Shown: positions 13,641 through 28,958 of the stretch, in pieces
Numbering within the stretch: position 1 is the first letter of the stretch
How the letters are laid out: each line of letters opens with the position of its first letter
NCBI GenBank assembly: GCA_039881145.1
Contig: JAYKKI010000009.1
Coordinates: forward strand, 14,723,501 to 14,787,500
Direction: 5' to 3'
DNA: 64,000 bases
Source of the DNA: Druceiella hillmani
Taxonomy: Eukaryota; Arthropoda; Insecta; Lepidoptera; Hepialidae
Position numbers and translations under genes: made by a program
The notes under the pieces: generated by a model
Seen by the model: only the letters and a program-made list of their open reading frames with translations
Told to the model about the DNA's origin: nothing
Databases searched by the model: none

Positions 13641-14848
13641 AGTATTTTAATAATTTAATAGAAATACCATGTACCATTAAATGTTTAGAAATTTGTAAAT
13701 ATGTACGTGCTACTTGTGCTTGATGGGTTTGTTGGAAAATACTTTGCATTCAATCATTTTTCACAATTTATTAGTTTAAGACCAGTTTCAACTAAAGCAT
13801 TGCAAAATATGCTTCAAAATTGCAAGGGAAGTTCATTTGTCCTCAGAAGATGAACTTCTCTCGCAATACTCAGATTGAAACACTATTTTTTCCAATCTCT
13901 GTAACTCATGAAGTTTTAATTTATTTTTGTATTTGTAGTATTTGTAGATTTTATGACTATGTTATTAATGCGTCTATTTTTGAGTTATATAAACAAGTTG
14001 AAAGTTAACTCAAGCTTTACTTCTAACCTTCGGAGAATAAAAGAAAAATCTGTTTATCGTTGTGATCTAACTTCATTTTGATTGACGAGGAATATTTACA
14101 AATATGATTGGTGTTACGTAAATAGGTTTCCAGTATTTGCAAAATGATTTTATTTCATACTTTATACGAAATGGCAAATGACTTATTCTGGTAGCCAACA
14201 TATGAACAAAATTTATGCGAAGCTTTTAATATATGAGAATAGTGTAATTGTTCAATTCTGATCAAAACAATTGTGTTTGCAGATCTAATTCCGCTTGAGG
14301 AGAAATGGATTGGGTTTTGTACAGTGGGATAGCCTTTCGTGAGTTATTTTATGTTATGAACGATCTGAAAAACTAATTTTATTTTCGCCTTATATAATTC
14401 ATAAGTAGTGTTTGGCTGGTGAAATGAGGAGTAGTATTAATATAAATTCTTGCGATGCTCTTCTTTGTAAGGAAGTCGTTGTTTATTTTTGTATAATATG
14501 GTAATTCTTACTTTTATACTTTTTTTGCGTTTCCACCAGATTTATTGGAATTTACAAATATTAATTGTTTTTATTTTAATGTCTACTCTTCAGCTGAATG
14601 AGGGAATAAAATTTATTCTTAGGTTAATATATAATTACACTTCATATATTCATAAACTTACTTGGGTGTGATTCAAGCTCACGCGGATATCAAAAAAAGA
14701 TGTTCATTTATCGTCAATGTAACCAAACTCGTAGGAGATAAAAATGTTTATCGCAATTTACATTGTAAAACAATTTGATAAAGGAATAGGTATTAAAAAA
14801 AACTCAAAACTAGTCTAATGTTATGGTAATTAAATAGGGTTAATATAT
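13641..14848. other. AT-rich non-coding DNA, nothing recognised
   Basis: Small frames at 13820-14008 (plus) and 14489-14671 (plus) have translations typical of AT-rich DNA and no motifs. No repeat or RNA gene was recognised. Confidence 0.55.
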
Positions 14849-14903
14849 ACAATTAAATGAAATTACGTGATGTAGTATTATTTCTATTTTCTTTAATTTC
14901 TTT

Positions 14904-14946
14904 ACCATAACCTAGGTTTCGTTGTACTACAACATCTTCAGGTGGG
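14904..14946 (-). ncRNA. Hammerhead-ribozyme-like motif, left arm
   Basis: On the minus strand, CCCAC (stem I) is followed by CTGAAGA, which fits the conserved CUGANGA box. After one extra T comes a five-pair stem II, GTTGT/ACAAC, with loop AGT. Then comes GAAA, and ACC-TA-GGT, which can close a minimal stem III. The next base, T, stands at the cleavage position, followed by ATGG facing CCAC with the innermost pair mismatched (A opposite C). The order is that of a type I hammerhead. The unpaired T after CUGANGA and the mismatched stem I pair suggest weak or no activity. The call is motif-based; no folding was computed. Confidence 0.45.
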
Positions 14947-14993
14947 ATAGTAGCAAAGATTGTCTTTGCTAATGTCCCAATCTTTGTTAATAT

Positions 14994-15036
14994 CTCACCT
15001 GAAGATGTTGTAATACAACGAAACCTAAGTCGTGGT
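14994..15036 (+). ncRNA. Hammerhead-ribozyme-like motif, right arm
   Basis: Stem I CTCAC (14994-14998) is followed by CTGAAGA (14999-15005), one extra T, and stem II GTTGT/ACAAC (15007-15011 with 15015-15019, loop AAT). Then GAAA (15020-15023) leads into ACCTAAGT, whose ends A-T and C-G can pair as a short stem III. C at 15031 is at the predicted cleavage position, and GTGG (15032-15035) pairs with CCAC/CTCAC to close stem I. All hammerhead core boxes are present in order. Compared with the left-arm copy, stem II is unchanged while its loop differs. Stem I pairs better here and stem III worse. The extra T before stem II is a departure from the standard core. Confidence 0.5.
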
Positions 15037-15088
15037 AAAGAAATTAAAGAAAGTAGAAATACTACATCACGCAGTTTCGTTTAATTGT

Positions 15089-16613
15089 GAATAATGAATT
15101 TCTACAAAATTAACGCCAAATATATTCAACATTTCAAAGGGTTAATGTACTTAAAATTCAGATGGTTTGTCATATAATTATTTTGAGCTTTTATCGATGT
15201 TATCGTTTAAGACCATTACATATTAATATACATTTTTTATACACTACAATATCTTATTTGTTTGCATTGATTTCTTTGTAATTTAATATTATCAAATTCC
15301 ATGTAATTAATTTCCATTTACTCCATCTTCATCACATTTCTCTTACGGTTAAAATTATTTGAAACATAATATAAATGATGCCATTATGATACCATATTCC
15401 TGACATTGAACAATACGTAGTTCTGTGTCGTACAAGGTTAAAAAGTCTTCCTTACCTACTTTTTAGGTCAGTATATCACGTGATAATCTATATCACATAA
15501 ACGTTACAACTGAAGTAGGTGCTTTTCAATCTAGAAGCGCTTATACGCGGCAACTCTTGCACGAGGATTCGACTTCAATCTTGCAATGCTCCTAAATACA
15601 TGCAGTATCTCTGGTTTTGCTTAGAGAATTTTTTCTTCCTAGCCGTCTATAGTTTATCATCGCATTTCAGACGGGGAAACTTTACAACCGACAGTAGGCA
15701 GCAATGCCATCAAGTCGCTTTACCAGAGGAACATCAAATGTTTATCATGGACGTGTTGCTAAGACGGAGCTTTTATAGCTGAGAGCACGCGAAAGTACTT
15801 CATATTATACGTATTGTAACTATTCCGCGCGATTAGGTTTAAATACCGAGTTTCCGCTAATGTAATAGGTGAAATTGTTATCTTAATTAGTAAACTGATG
15901 ATGTTCGTGCATTATGTCAGGTGCTATTACGAAATCATTTCGAGGACATGTTTAACAGGATTTTGTAACCGTAACTGATGTGTTTATTAAGCTCTAATGT
16001 TTTACGTAAACGTTCTTCTAATTGGCAGAAAGTTAAATGGTTAACGTGATGGGCGTACAAGAACAAACGAAATGTTTTGACTGCGTTTTAATGAATTATA
16101 TTTGTACGAGTATCTGTTTTGAAATGTCATAAAAAAGAAATCTATTTAACAGTGGCAACAATTGCTACATTTTGTAGAAATATTTTTCATAGCAATTCTA
16201 TTCGAATCTCATCAAATTACAAAGGGAAAAACGAAGTAATTTTTTTATCGTGCAGTACAAAAAATAACAAATGAAGAATAAAATGCATTTTCGTCTTGAT
16301 AATTTATATTTCGTAAACCTAGCTTTACACTGACAATCCTAAAAATAGAAATCAGTGACATTATTGATTAAGTAAATTCATTGAAATTTCATTTTACCAT
16401 ATTATTTAAATTAACTGTTACTTCAAAAGTTGAATAAGTAAGTGAAGTGAACCGTTTTCGTCGATTGAACGGTTATGCTGTTAGCTGTGCACAATTCCAA
16501 TAGTTAGCTGAGTACCGAGGGTAGTTAGTTGCGAATGATCCCCCTGTCGACCTAGTTGTTTGCTTCACTTCACTGCTCTAATCGACTATTATTTGATGTT
16601 ATGGTGGACTGTA
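15089..16613. other. Non-coding DNA with islands at 15.52-16.05 and 16.44-16.68 kb
   Basis: About 15520-16050 and about 16440-16680 are clearly less AT-rich than the flanks and hold complex, non-repetitive sequence with scattered CG dinucleotides. An 87-codon plus-strand frame at 15519-15782 runs through the first, with no recognisable domain and no splice or start context that would support it. I read both as candidate conserved regulatory islands. Confidence 0.45.
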
Positions 16614-17604
16614 AATGGAAAAGGGAATGCATGGAGCACTGCATGTCCCGTATCACTGCGTATCTGCAAAGAAAAGATTTTCCTCGTTAAATCAATATAA
16701 ATAATTTTAATTACATAAAATCACACCCACAATTTTTTACACAGAATTTGAATATAAAAAAAGCAAATATTTAAGGTACGATGGCACAAACATGTATACG
16801 GTAGGAATATAATCAAAATATTGGTTCAAAATTAATACGATCTAAATTTGATTCAAAATAAAAGTTAAGTCGACGTAGAGATAATTTGTGAGTTATTTTA
16901 TTTCAGTAAACCGATTTTTTGTTTTGTTTTATTATTAATTTTTATAATTTAAGATATTGATTTTAGAAATATTAATTACAAATTTAATTACTTTTAATAG
17001 GCAACTATAATATACATTTTTAATATAAATTATTATTTATAACACTTATAATGAAAAAAAAATTGATATTATAAATAGGGACCTTCCAAAATTGGCTCTA
17101 GTGTTTTCTTATTCATAAACTTTCCTCCTCATCATAGCAAATCTACATACTATCTTATCTACATCCTATCTTCTTTCGTATCACTTTTTTTATCCTTGAA
17201 AGGGAACATTTTTCACCTTGTTCCAAGTTACATTTTCTCGAATTTTTCAGAAAATTTTATGTACATGAAATAAGTAAGAAATGAAATGTCCATTTAGACT
17301 CATACAGTTTTCTTTTTTAATTTTGGACAATTTATTTGGTGCTGGTATTATTATTATTATTACTTAAACAATATTCGATTACGTACTAGATATTCTTCCA
17401 CTTTTTTTTTGCTATTCGTCATCAAGTCAAGTTGGAACACACTTTTCCTAAATATGATTTTAAATGTTTAAGGTACTGACTTTCTTTAAAATAAAGCTTC
17501 AACGAAGTGCTTTATTGTTCCTGATTTATACACAAAAAAGCGAGGACAAAATTTCCTTGAAATTAATCGAACTTTTTCTTACTATAATGGAAAAGGGAAT
17601 GCAT
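16614..17604 (+). repeat. Exact 19-bp direct repeat, 972 bp apart
   Basis: AATGGAAAAGGGAATGCAT occurs at 16614-16632 and again at 17586-17604 with unrelated flanks. The 3' part contains GGAATGC, a match to the binding site class of TEAD/Scalloped factors (GGAATG). The repeat is seen directly; a regulatory role is only a guess. The DNA between the copies is AT-rich and otherwise unremarkable. Confidence 0.6.
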
Positions 17605-18269
17605 ATTGATTTCGATTTCTAGATTGAGTGGGTCTTCTCAATTATTTATATTTTCGTCAGCAAACATTGTTATCTTTGCTGTCCACTTAACGTGAGAAGC
17701 ATAAATACTTCGCGTATTCTTTCTCTTCACCAAGTGAGGTTTTTAAATTCCCACCCCATATTGTTCATCCTATTTAATATACAAGATTCAATTTAACAAG
17801 TATCTACAAGATTCAATTTGACATAACATCCCGCAAAACTACGAAGTCATTTAATGATATATAAGTCTATTTATTTCAATAAGAAACAAAACCGTCTTCA
17901 TGGTATATTTTGATGAAAAGGTAAAATGTTGCTATTCACAAAGATATTATTTCCTGAAAAACATATTCATACACACTATTACGAAATACATCATTACAAA
18001 ATATAATGTGATCATAACAGTTTAAGTAAAATCAAAAGTTTTATCCTGTTTCTGTACCAGTGAAAATATTTGTTAATTGTGAAGATTTTTTTTTCTTTTA
18101 ATCTAGAGTTGAATATTTCTGTTGATATTTTGGAAAGGCCTAAGTGTCTTACAATTTTATAGGAAGAAAAAATACAGGGTTAATTTCAACCCGATATTCA
18201 TATTTTTCGATTAATAATATACTCGGATTTTTTATTTATTAGATTTTTATTCTATATTTGTTAGCATAT

Positions 18270-18272
<3 letters not shown>
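17605..18272. other. AT-rich non-coding DNA, nothing recognised
   Basis: No gene, repeat or RNA gene was recognised here. Confidence 0.55.

Positions 18273-18332
<60 letters not shown>
18273..18332. repeat. (AT)30 microsatellite
   Basis: This is an uninterrupted AT dinucleotide run of about 60 bp. Confidence 0.98.
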
Positions 18333-18335
<3 letters not shown>

Positions 18336-19242
18336 GTTTTATAGATCTTCTGTCAATTAAATCTACCTAGAAATTTTGATGTAATTCAAGGAACAAATTT
18401 TTTTACACAGCTATATTGTTTTATACGATATAGTTTATAGGACCGCACAAGTATTGTAAAAATGCATGTTCAAAAGTTTTATATCGTTTAAATACTCTGC
18501 AAGGCTGGAAATTTTTAACAGTTATTTCAATAAATAGCACAAACTCTGATCTTAATATTTGTCCATTAAATAAAATTATCTATTTTGCAAAATATTTTTC
18601 ACTATTTATGCAATGATTCAATAGGTAAGTAAATAAGATCGATCAATGAACTTGATTTGCATTAAAACCTATCGCGATCAGAATTGATTAAAATTTCATC
18701 AATTCTGGTTAAGGGACAACGCTAAATCTTACTCAATAAAAATGCAAAGCCTGCAAACATTTTTTTCAGTAAGCAATTGTGGCATAAATACGCAAAAATA
18801 ATGAGAAAAGTTCATTTATGCTGCTGAAAATAAGTCAGTTCACACCGTTGCAGTGGCTCTTCTAATTCCGTCTCGGGGGAGGTAAGTCGAGTCGGCGTAG
18901 AGAGGGCACTTTACAAGTTTTTGTATTTCGTGAAGTTGTTTGTGAATTCGCCTTCATATAATTGTTCAGGAGGGTAGCGTAGCAGGATGAGGAGCCACAG
19001 TCTTTGCGGTCGCGTCGTTGCTTATTAATCTTTAATGCCCTCTTTAAGCTGTGTTACTATAATTGTTACATTTAAATAAAACATTAACTGAGGTACGTTT
19101 TATTTTTTGAGCTCTCTGGAGATTTGTTTGGTGAGATGGTTTATCGTTTTTATACTTTTGTCTTTTTGGTAGTAGAAACCTACTTGGGTATATCTTTATA
19201 TGGAGCTAAATGATTTATTGAAATTTAGAAGCGACTTACGCA

Positions 19243-19247
<5 letters not shown>
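18333..19247. other. Non-coding DNA with an island at about 18840-19030
   Basis: An imperfect inverted repeat has 9-bp arms at 18680-18688 and 18698-18706 (AGAATTGAT and ATCAATTCT). About 18840-19030 is GC-richer complex sequence. Inside it, a TTGCAG at 18848-18853 and a GAGGTAAGT at 18879-18887 resemble splice acceptor and donor sites enclosing 28 bases, but the pyrimidine tract is poor and no coding evidence supports an exon. Confidence 0.4.
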
Positions 19248-19295
<48 letters not shown>

Positions 19296-19298
19296 GTG
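19248..19298. repeat. (CA)n-(TA)n compound microsatellite
   Basis: About 39 bp of CA units passes directly into about 9 bp of TA units followed by TGTGTAT. Confidence 0.97.
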
Positions 19299-21586
19299 TA
19301 TTGCCAACATCAGTCATAAATCTACGGATTTTTTAAGGTTTGTTTTTGTTTTTTTAATTGTCAATTTTATAGAAAGATACTGGACTATTTTATGAAGATT
19401 AATTCAAGGAAGGTAACTTTCTACGAATTATGATTTAATGGTATGTCGGATTAAATTGTCAATACAAGTGTGATATTAATATTGAAAATTAAGGGACTTA
19501 AATTTCAGTAAATTTATTTCGTAAAGCTTAAAATAGGCAATACATTCAATAGGGATATTTAGATATTAATCTGTTTAACATTTAACCTTAAAGTTTTATC
19601 GTATAGCTCTATCAATTTATTGCAACAAATTTAGTAGTAAAATAGTTTCTAGAGGTCAACATTTTAAATGTCTCACATTTTTAAAAAAAAACTTTTGGAC
19701 ACGAAATAAAATTTAGAGAACATGCGTCCCATATATGTACATATGGTGAGTAATTATTGCAGGTGATACGGTTTTCTTAAGTTGTTTTAATTCATACCTC
19801 AAAGCGTTATGTTGCCGGTACTATTAGTTTGTAATTAAATACGTAAATATCAAATTCCCTGTAAACCAAAAAGTAATAAGAAATTATTGAATTTTTTATA
19901 TATACTCTACTTAGGTAACCTATCTATTATATATGACTATATTTCTTTTTGGCATTAAATTGAACAGTCGTAAAATCGACAGTAATGAGAAAGGGGAAAT
20001 CACTTTATAAGGGGAATTTAATTATTTATTATGAATATGTTGTTTAGATGAAATTATCGTAACCGGCTCTATACGAGAGTGTTTAAATATCCTCATTCTG
20101 TATTTGTTTTGAGAAAAAATATTTATTCAAACTAATAAATATATGATTTTTATTTGTTTCAATTAAGATTCGTTATTGTTGTGACGTAAATCAGATTATT
20201 TAATTAAATTATTTCATTTTGAAAATTGACTAGTTTTTTCTTTGAACACAGACAGGAAAATTAATTAATGATAACGACTATTATTTAGAATCGGTGCTAT
20301 ATGGTATTAAGGATAATAAAAAATGTTCAAAAAATTGCTAATTTTAAAAATTTAATTTATATGATTATACGAACTTTTTCACATGCTATAAGAAACTTCA
20401 AAATTTATGAATAAAAAATATGCAATAATCACTCATATTTTTAATAACATTAAAGAGTTCAAAAAAAGAAAATAATAAGTTCAAAGGGGAAAAAGAACGA
20501 GAATAAAATATATAGAAATAAAAAACAGTTCCTTTGACTAACAAAACGACTACAGAAACATTCTGTATGACATTCAAGTTAAATCTGGATTTAATATAAA
20601 AGTGTAATTTTAAGAGTTTTAAAGAAATCTTGCATTACGCTGAATAGAAAATAAGTGATATTTGAACAAAACTACCGTTTATAATTCAAAGGCCTTTCTA
20701 ATTCTATCTCATTTAATATAACTATTAAGTGGACTTATTCAAATACTGGCGGCTATATACTATTTATGTAATCTATGCGTATAATATGATATTATTAAGT
20801 CTAGTGTCAGGCGGAAGCGTACACTCGCCGACAATCGGTAGCTACAAAAAGTGTCATAGCGAAAGTGACAAATTACGTTTACGTTTGTTATACAACTGCT
20901 ATTTGCTTTGAGTAATGGTGGTGTATTGTGGAGCTTGGCGCGAGATGCTATCGAATGGAGGAGGCAACTCGTCTCATTCAAAGACTGGAGACAAACAACG
21001 GCAAATACAAGTAGTTATTAGTGGTGTTGAGCAATGCTAAAGTTCTTTCAGCCAGTATTCGGCACGATTGATAAATATATATTTGTTAAATATTTTTATC
21101 CAACAACCTATTTTCCTAATCCGTGTGAATGTTCAAATTATGAGCGCGTTATCTATAGGGAGAGCATAATTACGTAAACCATGCAAATCTTACACTCAGA
21201 AATGTTTTATATCTATTAACGCTCAGCATAGTATAAAAGTCGTCTTAATTACTATTAAATTCTCTAATCAAAAATTAGTAAGAACTTAATAGTTTAGCAC
21301 TTTTCGTAATATTAAAAAAAACAAATTTATAAAAACAAGGGAGTTATGGTAATTAAAAATATCTAGTACGTATGGTTAAAAGGAACAGATAATAGAAATA
21401 CAAGTAGAGCAGTTAAACATTTTTGTTTGGCTTAGGTTTACTGCAATTTGTCACCACAAGTATAACATTGAGGGGTAAGTTTGTTGCTCGGACAGGTTTA
21501 GAAGGACGGCCTGTCGCATTCCAATTATTATTGCGCCTTTATTGCCTTGTGCAATTTTAGGCTTTAATCGGCGCTTGTTTCGAGTA
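19299..21586. other. Non-coding DNA with islands at 20.74-21.01 and 21.44-21.58 kb
   Basis: Most of the stretch is AT-rich. About 20740-21010 and about 21440-21580 are GC-richer and complex. Overlapping 60- and 73-codon frames on both strands of the first island (20729-20981) have no recognisable motif. The second island directly abuts the LINE relic that follows. Confidence 0.45.
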
Positions 21587-21906
21587 TTATCCATCAGTGT
21601 TTACGCAAATATGTTTGGGTAGTTTATGATTCTGCTTTATATAACTTTGTGAACATATCGATTTCCTCTTTAACTGTAGGAGTTCATAGGTGCTTCGTTT
21701 GTTGCGAACCATGTGGCATTTGTAATTATTCGCTGCATTTTATTCTAGTATCTTTGAATTATCTCAATATTGGAATGGGAAGCTTTACCCCATAACTGGA
21801 TGCCGTAGTTCCAAACTGGTTTAAGTGTAGCTTTATAGAGTAGCAGTTTATTTTCCAATAAGAATTTGGACTCACTCTCTATGAGCCAGGTTAAGATTGA
21901 GTTAAA
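21587..21906 (-). pseudogene. Jockey-like LINE relic, C-terminal part of pol ORF
   Basis: On the minus strand the translation from 21906 downward gives NSILTWLIESESKFLLENK, then LLLYKATLKPVWNYGIQLWG, then a stop after IIQRY, then RIITNATWFATNE. A frameshift leads to TVKEEIDMFTKLYKAES and then RIINYP. This order (KLLLYK, P-W-YGIQLWG, IQR, I-NA-W, NE, V-EEI) is characteristic of the region after the reverse transcriptase core in jockey-clade non-LTR retrotransposons of insects. At least one in-frame stop and one frameshift show it is dead. The polymerase core and endonuclease are absent here. YGIQLWG lies at 21788-21808. Confidence 0.85.
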
Positions 21907-23217
21907 CGAGTAATTTAAATTCTTTAATTTTAATTGACTTGTATTACTTTAATAATTTTAGAGGCAATATCATTAGTCGAAACCGCCACTTGATAATATG
22001 GTATGAGTCCTTCGTTTTCATTTTTGATATTTTTAAATAAAAAGGAACAAAATGAAATAGATTATTCTCTACAAGTGTATCTATATGTACATACAAATAT
22101 ATACGTATATAACACTTACCAGGATATGTAATAGTTACGGAGGATGTACTTCTTTAAATTTGGCTGAAATACCTAATAGCTTCATCGATTTGCTTCCAGT
22201 GAATAACTAGCATGAATCAGTATTCTAAAAGATGTTTTGCAAATTCAAATTCTTTATGATGGTACTAATGCCCGTATATCAAATACACTTTCATATTTTA
22301 AATTTACTCCTTCGACCTTTCAACTGATGAAACTAATACAAAGATCTTCATCGCACAAAACGAACATAAGTATTTTCACTTAAATATAATCCAATTCACA
22401 AATAGCCCCCTTCTTAAACTCGACTGCAAATGCAGATCCATTCCAATAATAGCTCATTTGCGAAGCAGATTCCAAACCCGGGCCCGCGGATAGATATCTA
22501 TCTACGTACCTAGGTGATCATTGCCTTGCCTCTGTTATACGCGATTTTCGTTTACACATGAAAAGTCGCTCTCACATTTTCTTTTGTCGCAGCATCTTTT
22601 CAAAAAAGTTATTCGGAGACGACAGCCGGCCAGATTATGCTTCGCTAATAAAAGTACTGGCTGTACGTTTTGCAAGCACACGTGTAATTAACACGTGGCG
22701 GCGGCTATGTAGCTACCTGCACGTAAATAATTTGAATGGGTAAGTGAATGTGTGTTTAAATTAATCCCCGGGATAACGCGCGATGTTTATGAGACCATAT
22801 CAATTTCAAGTGTGGCCTGCGTTTTAAGACTCCGCTGTTATTTGCAACGTTCGTGTGTAAAGCTGGTTCATTTGTAATACAGCAGTCATTCTTTTATTTG
22901 ATTTACTAAATTTTTATCCAGATTGTGTGCATTTTTGCCTGTTTATCATATGTAAGATGTAACTTAGATTAAAAATGCGACAAAGAAAATACTTATTTGT
23001 TTTAATCACGTTTATTTATGTACACCAGTTAATTAAAATAAACCATCCTTTGAAGAAATTTCGACAACTTGGCTTGAATCATTAGTATAAAATGCAGTAA
23101 TAATATTCAATAAATATAAAGTAATGATATTCTAAAATACATTTCGCCATAAAGAGAAACAACTTCGTTTTAATTTGTTGGTGTACCTTAACGTTAATTT
23201 TCCCTTGAATATTCATG
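21907..23217. other. Non-coding DNA with an island at about 22420-22860
   Basis: About 22420-22860 is one of the most GC-rich patches in the window. It contains CCCGGGCCCGCGG near 22478-22490 and several CACGTG-like words near 22680-22700. A 61-codon plus-strand frame at 22558-22743 has no recognisable domain. It may be a regulatory island. Elsewhere nothing was recognised. Confidence 0.45.
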
Positions 23218-27324
<4,107 letters not shown>

Positions 27325-27450
27325 GGTGCAGCTCTTCCCGAGGCATTTGGTGCGACCCTTATTGGGTTTATAATTACAGTGATGGATCAGAAGAGTTTCA
27401 GGGGAAAAGGATATGTGACTTGGTAATCACATTATATGACGACTGTGATA
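27325..27450 (+). repeat. Diverged dispersed repeat, copy A (unknown element)
   Basis: About 87 bp from 27361 aligns without gaps to 33902-33988 at roughly 60 percent identity by eye. In one frame both give a similar peptide containing M-x4-FRxKG-x3-W followed by a stop. The pattern suggests an old coding element present twice in the window. I do not recognise the family. This copy lies about 1.5 kb upstream of the RTE-like LINE relic on the same strand, and a connection to it cannot be excluded. Confidence 0.4.
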
Positions 27451-28958
27451 TCCCAACTAAAGAAAACGACGTCAGCGACTACCCTGGTATTCAATTGTAA
27501 CAGGAGATAAGTAACTACTGAAAGCAAAAAGCTGAAAAATTAAATAAGAGTAGGGTGGTTTTTATTCTAGGGAGATTATTTTAATGATATTAATTTTATG
27601 TGTTGAGAAAATTAATAAAAAGTAAAGTAGAATATTTTGGATTTGTTTGCTGAACGAAGTGCAATAGTAATTTGTAAGACTTTTTGATACCAAAGAATCC
27701 TTTGTAATCTTTGTAATATAAAAAGGAAAAAAACTACATAGCAGCAAAACAAATTGTATCTTTGGGGATATAATTTCTGAAATATTTTAAGAGATATACT
27801 AAGATATAAATACACGAAGAAGAGACGTGAAGTGTTAGAAAAAGTGATATATAAAATCTGTATTATTTGTGGAAAAGTATAAATACTTAAAAAGAAATGT
27901 ATATAGAATGACGGATATAGAATATTTGAAACATAAAATGGTTGGCATAAAATATGCAGAAGATCCTTAAGACATATTATAATGATACTTACGATTATAA
28001 CAAAGGAAAAAATATTACATAAATTACGCAAGTGATACCGAGATCACCCGATAACATAAAATTAAAACTTATACCATTTATGAAAGTATAAATGATTAAG
28101 TTCTTCTAAACATCTACATTTAGATATAAATGTTGACCTAAACGGAGATGAAGTAAATAGTATTCTGCTCTATTAATCTTGTAAGCACCCAGTCTTCTTT
28201 TCTGTGACCGCCAGATCATAAAACGAGGGCGTGTCCTGACGAACGTCAGCAATAAAATGAGCCGGGACATGGACGGATCGTAAAATATGTCCAGCACAGG
28301 TTCAAAAACAAAAAACTGTCCTGCCAGACTCAGCGTGTCATCATTGCGAAATAGTTAACGAATTAAAGGAATCAAACAGTTTGGCGGTTTGCCGAATTAT
28401 AATTTGCTGATGTTAGCAGAGAATAGGGTAATGAAAATTATTCATCGTAGCGTATTATTCCTCGTAGCTACCTAGGCTTCGTTCGAACGATATTATTAAG
28501 TCGGCAACTAATAAATGGGTAACTTCAATTCATCAGCATTAGCTTAACTGAGAGTTAATCAAAATGTTTCCGCTTCTTTTTAAACACATATTTGTGTTCA
28601 ACTCATGCTGTGTTTTATTTCATTACAGGAGCATCAGTGAAGTTACAAGATAATATAAATTTAACCTAGGAATAATTTCAATAAGTTTTTTAATTTGTCT
28701 TAATTCAAGATCACATTTATTTAATATAGAAAAAATTACAGTATATTTCATCGATAATGTTGTACATTCTTCAAGCAGCTCCGATTCATAACATTACAGG
28801 AACAGTGTGGTTATATAATAAATAACGAAGTAATACCCACGTCAGAAATGTCATTTTATTCTGCAATAGAGTCATGTTATTACTTGCACGCTATTTGACA
28901 TTGACGTTGATCTTACATAAGTGTATGCCGACAAAGACGAAGCGTTTGTACCACCGCA
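27451..28958. other. Non-coding DNA with an island at about 28130-28550
   Basis: The longest frame in the window (139 codons, minus, 27612-28031) lies here. Its translation is almost entirely F, I, L, Y, S and K, there is no domain, and it is the reverse reading of a purine-rich strand, so I reject it as a gene. About 28130-28550 is GC-richer complex sequence and may be regulatory. No upstream endonuclease half of the following LINE relic was recognised here. Confidence 0.45.

Larger units (their letters stand above)
14849..15088. mobile_element. 240-bp fold-back element (head-to-head repeat)
   Basis: The left half (14849-14962) and the right half (14978-15088) are reverse complements over about 110 bp with scattered substitutions and small indels. 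They join at a short centre that itself contains the perfect palindrome TAGCAAAGA-TTG-TCTTTGCTA (14951-14971). Reading outward from the centre, each arm runs: AATCTTTG, a C-rich patch, a hammerhead-like core, a TAAAGAAATTAAAGAAA stretch, then GATGTAGTA in reverse sense and AATTGT at the edge. The substitutions between arms show the palindrome is not recent. Two oppositely oriented copies of one repeat, or a non-autonomous fold-back element, would explain it. No target-site duplication was seen. CTGAAGA...GAAAC motifs are a known mark of Penelope-like and retrozyme-type elements, so a link to those is possible but inferred. Confidence 0.7.

Noticed and set aside
15892..15940. CTGATGATG followed by ACGAAATC as another hammerhead
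   Set aside because: The sequence between the boxes does not form a credible stem II and no stem I or III partner is evident.
18848..18887. TTGCAG ... GAGGTAAGT as a 28-nt micro-exon
   Set aside because: The polypyrimidine tract is poor and nothing nearby indicates coding or a reading frame. Such pairs occur by chance in this much sequence.
27612..28031. 139-codon minus-strand open frame, the longest in the window
   Set aside because: The translation is almost entirely F, I, L, Y, S and K with no motif, arising from the reverse strand of purine-rich AT DNA. There is no supporting splice or start context.
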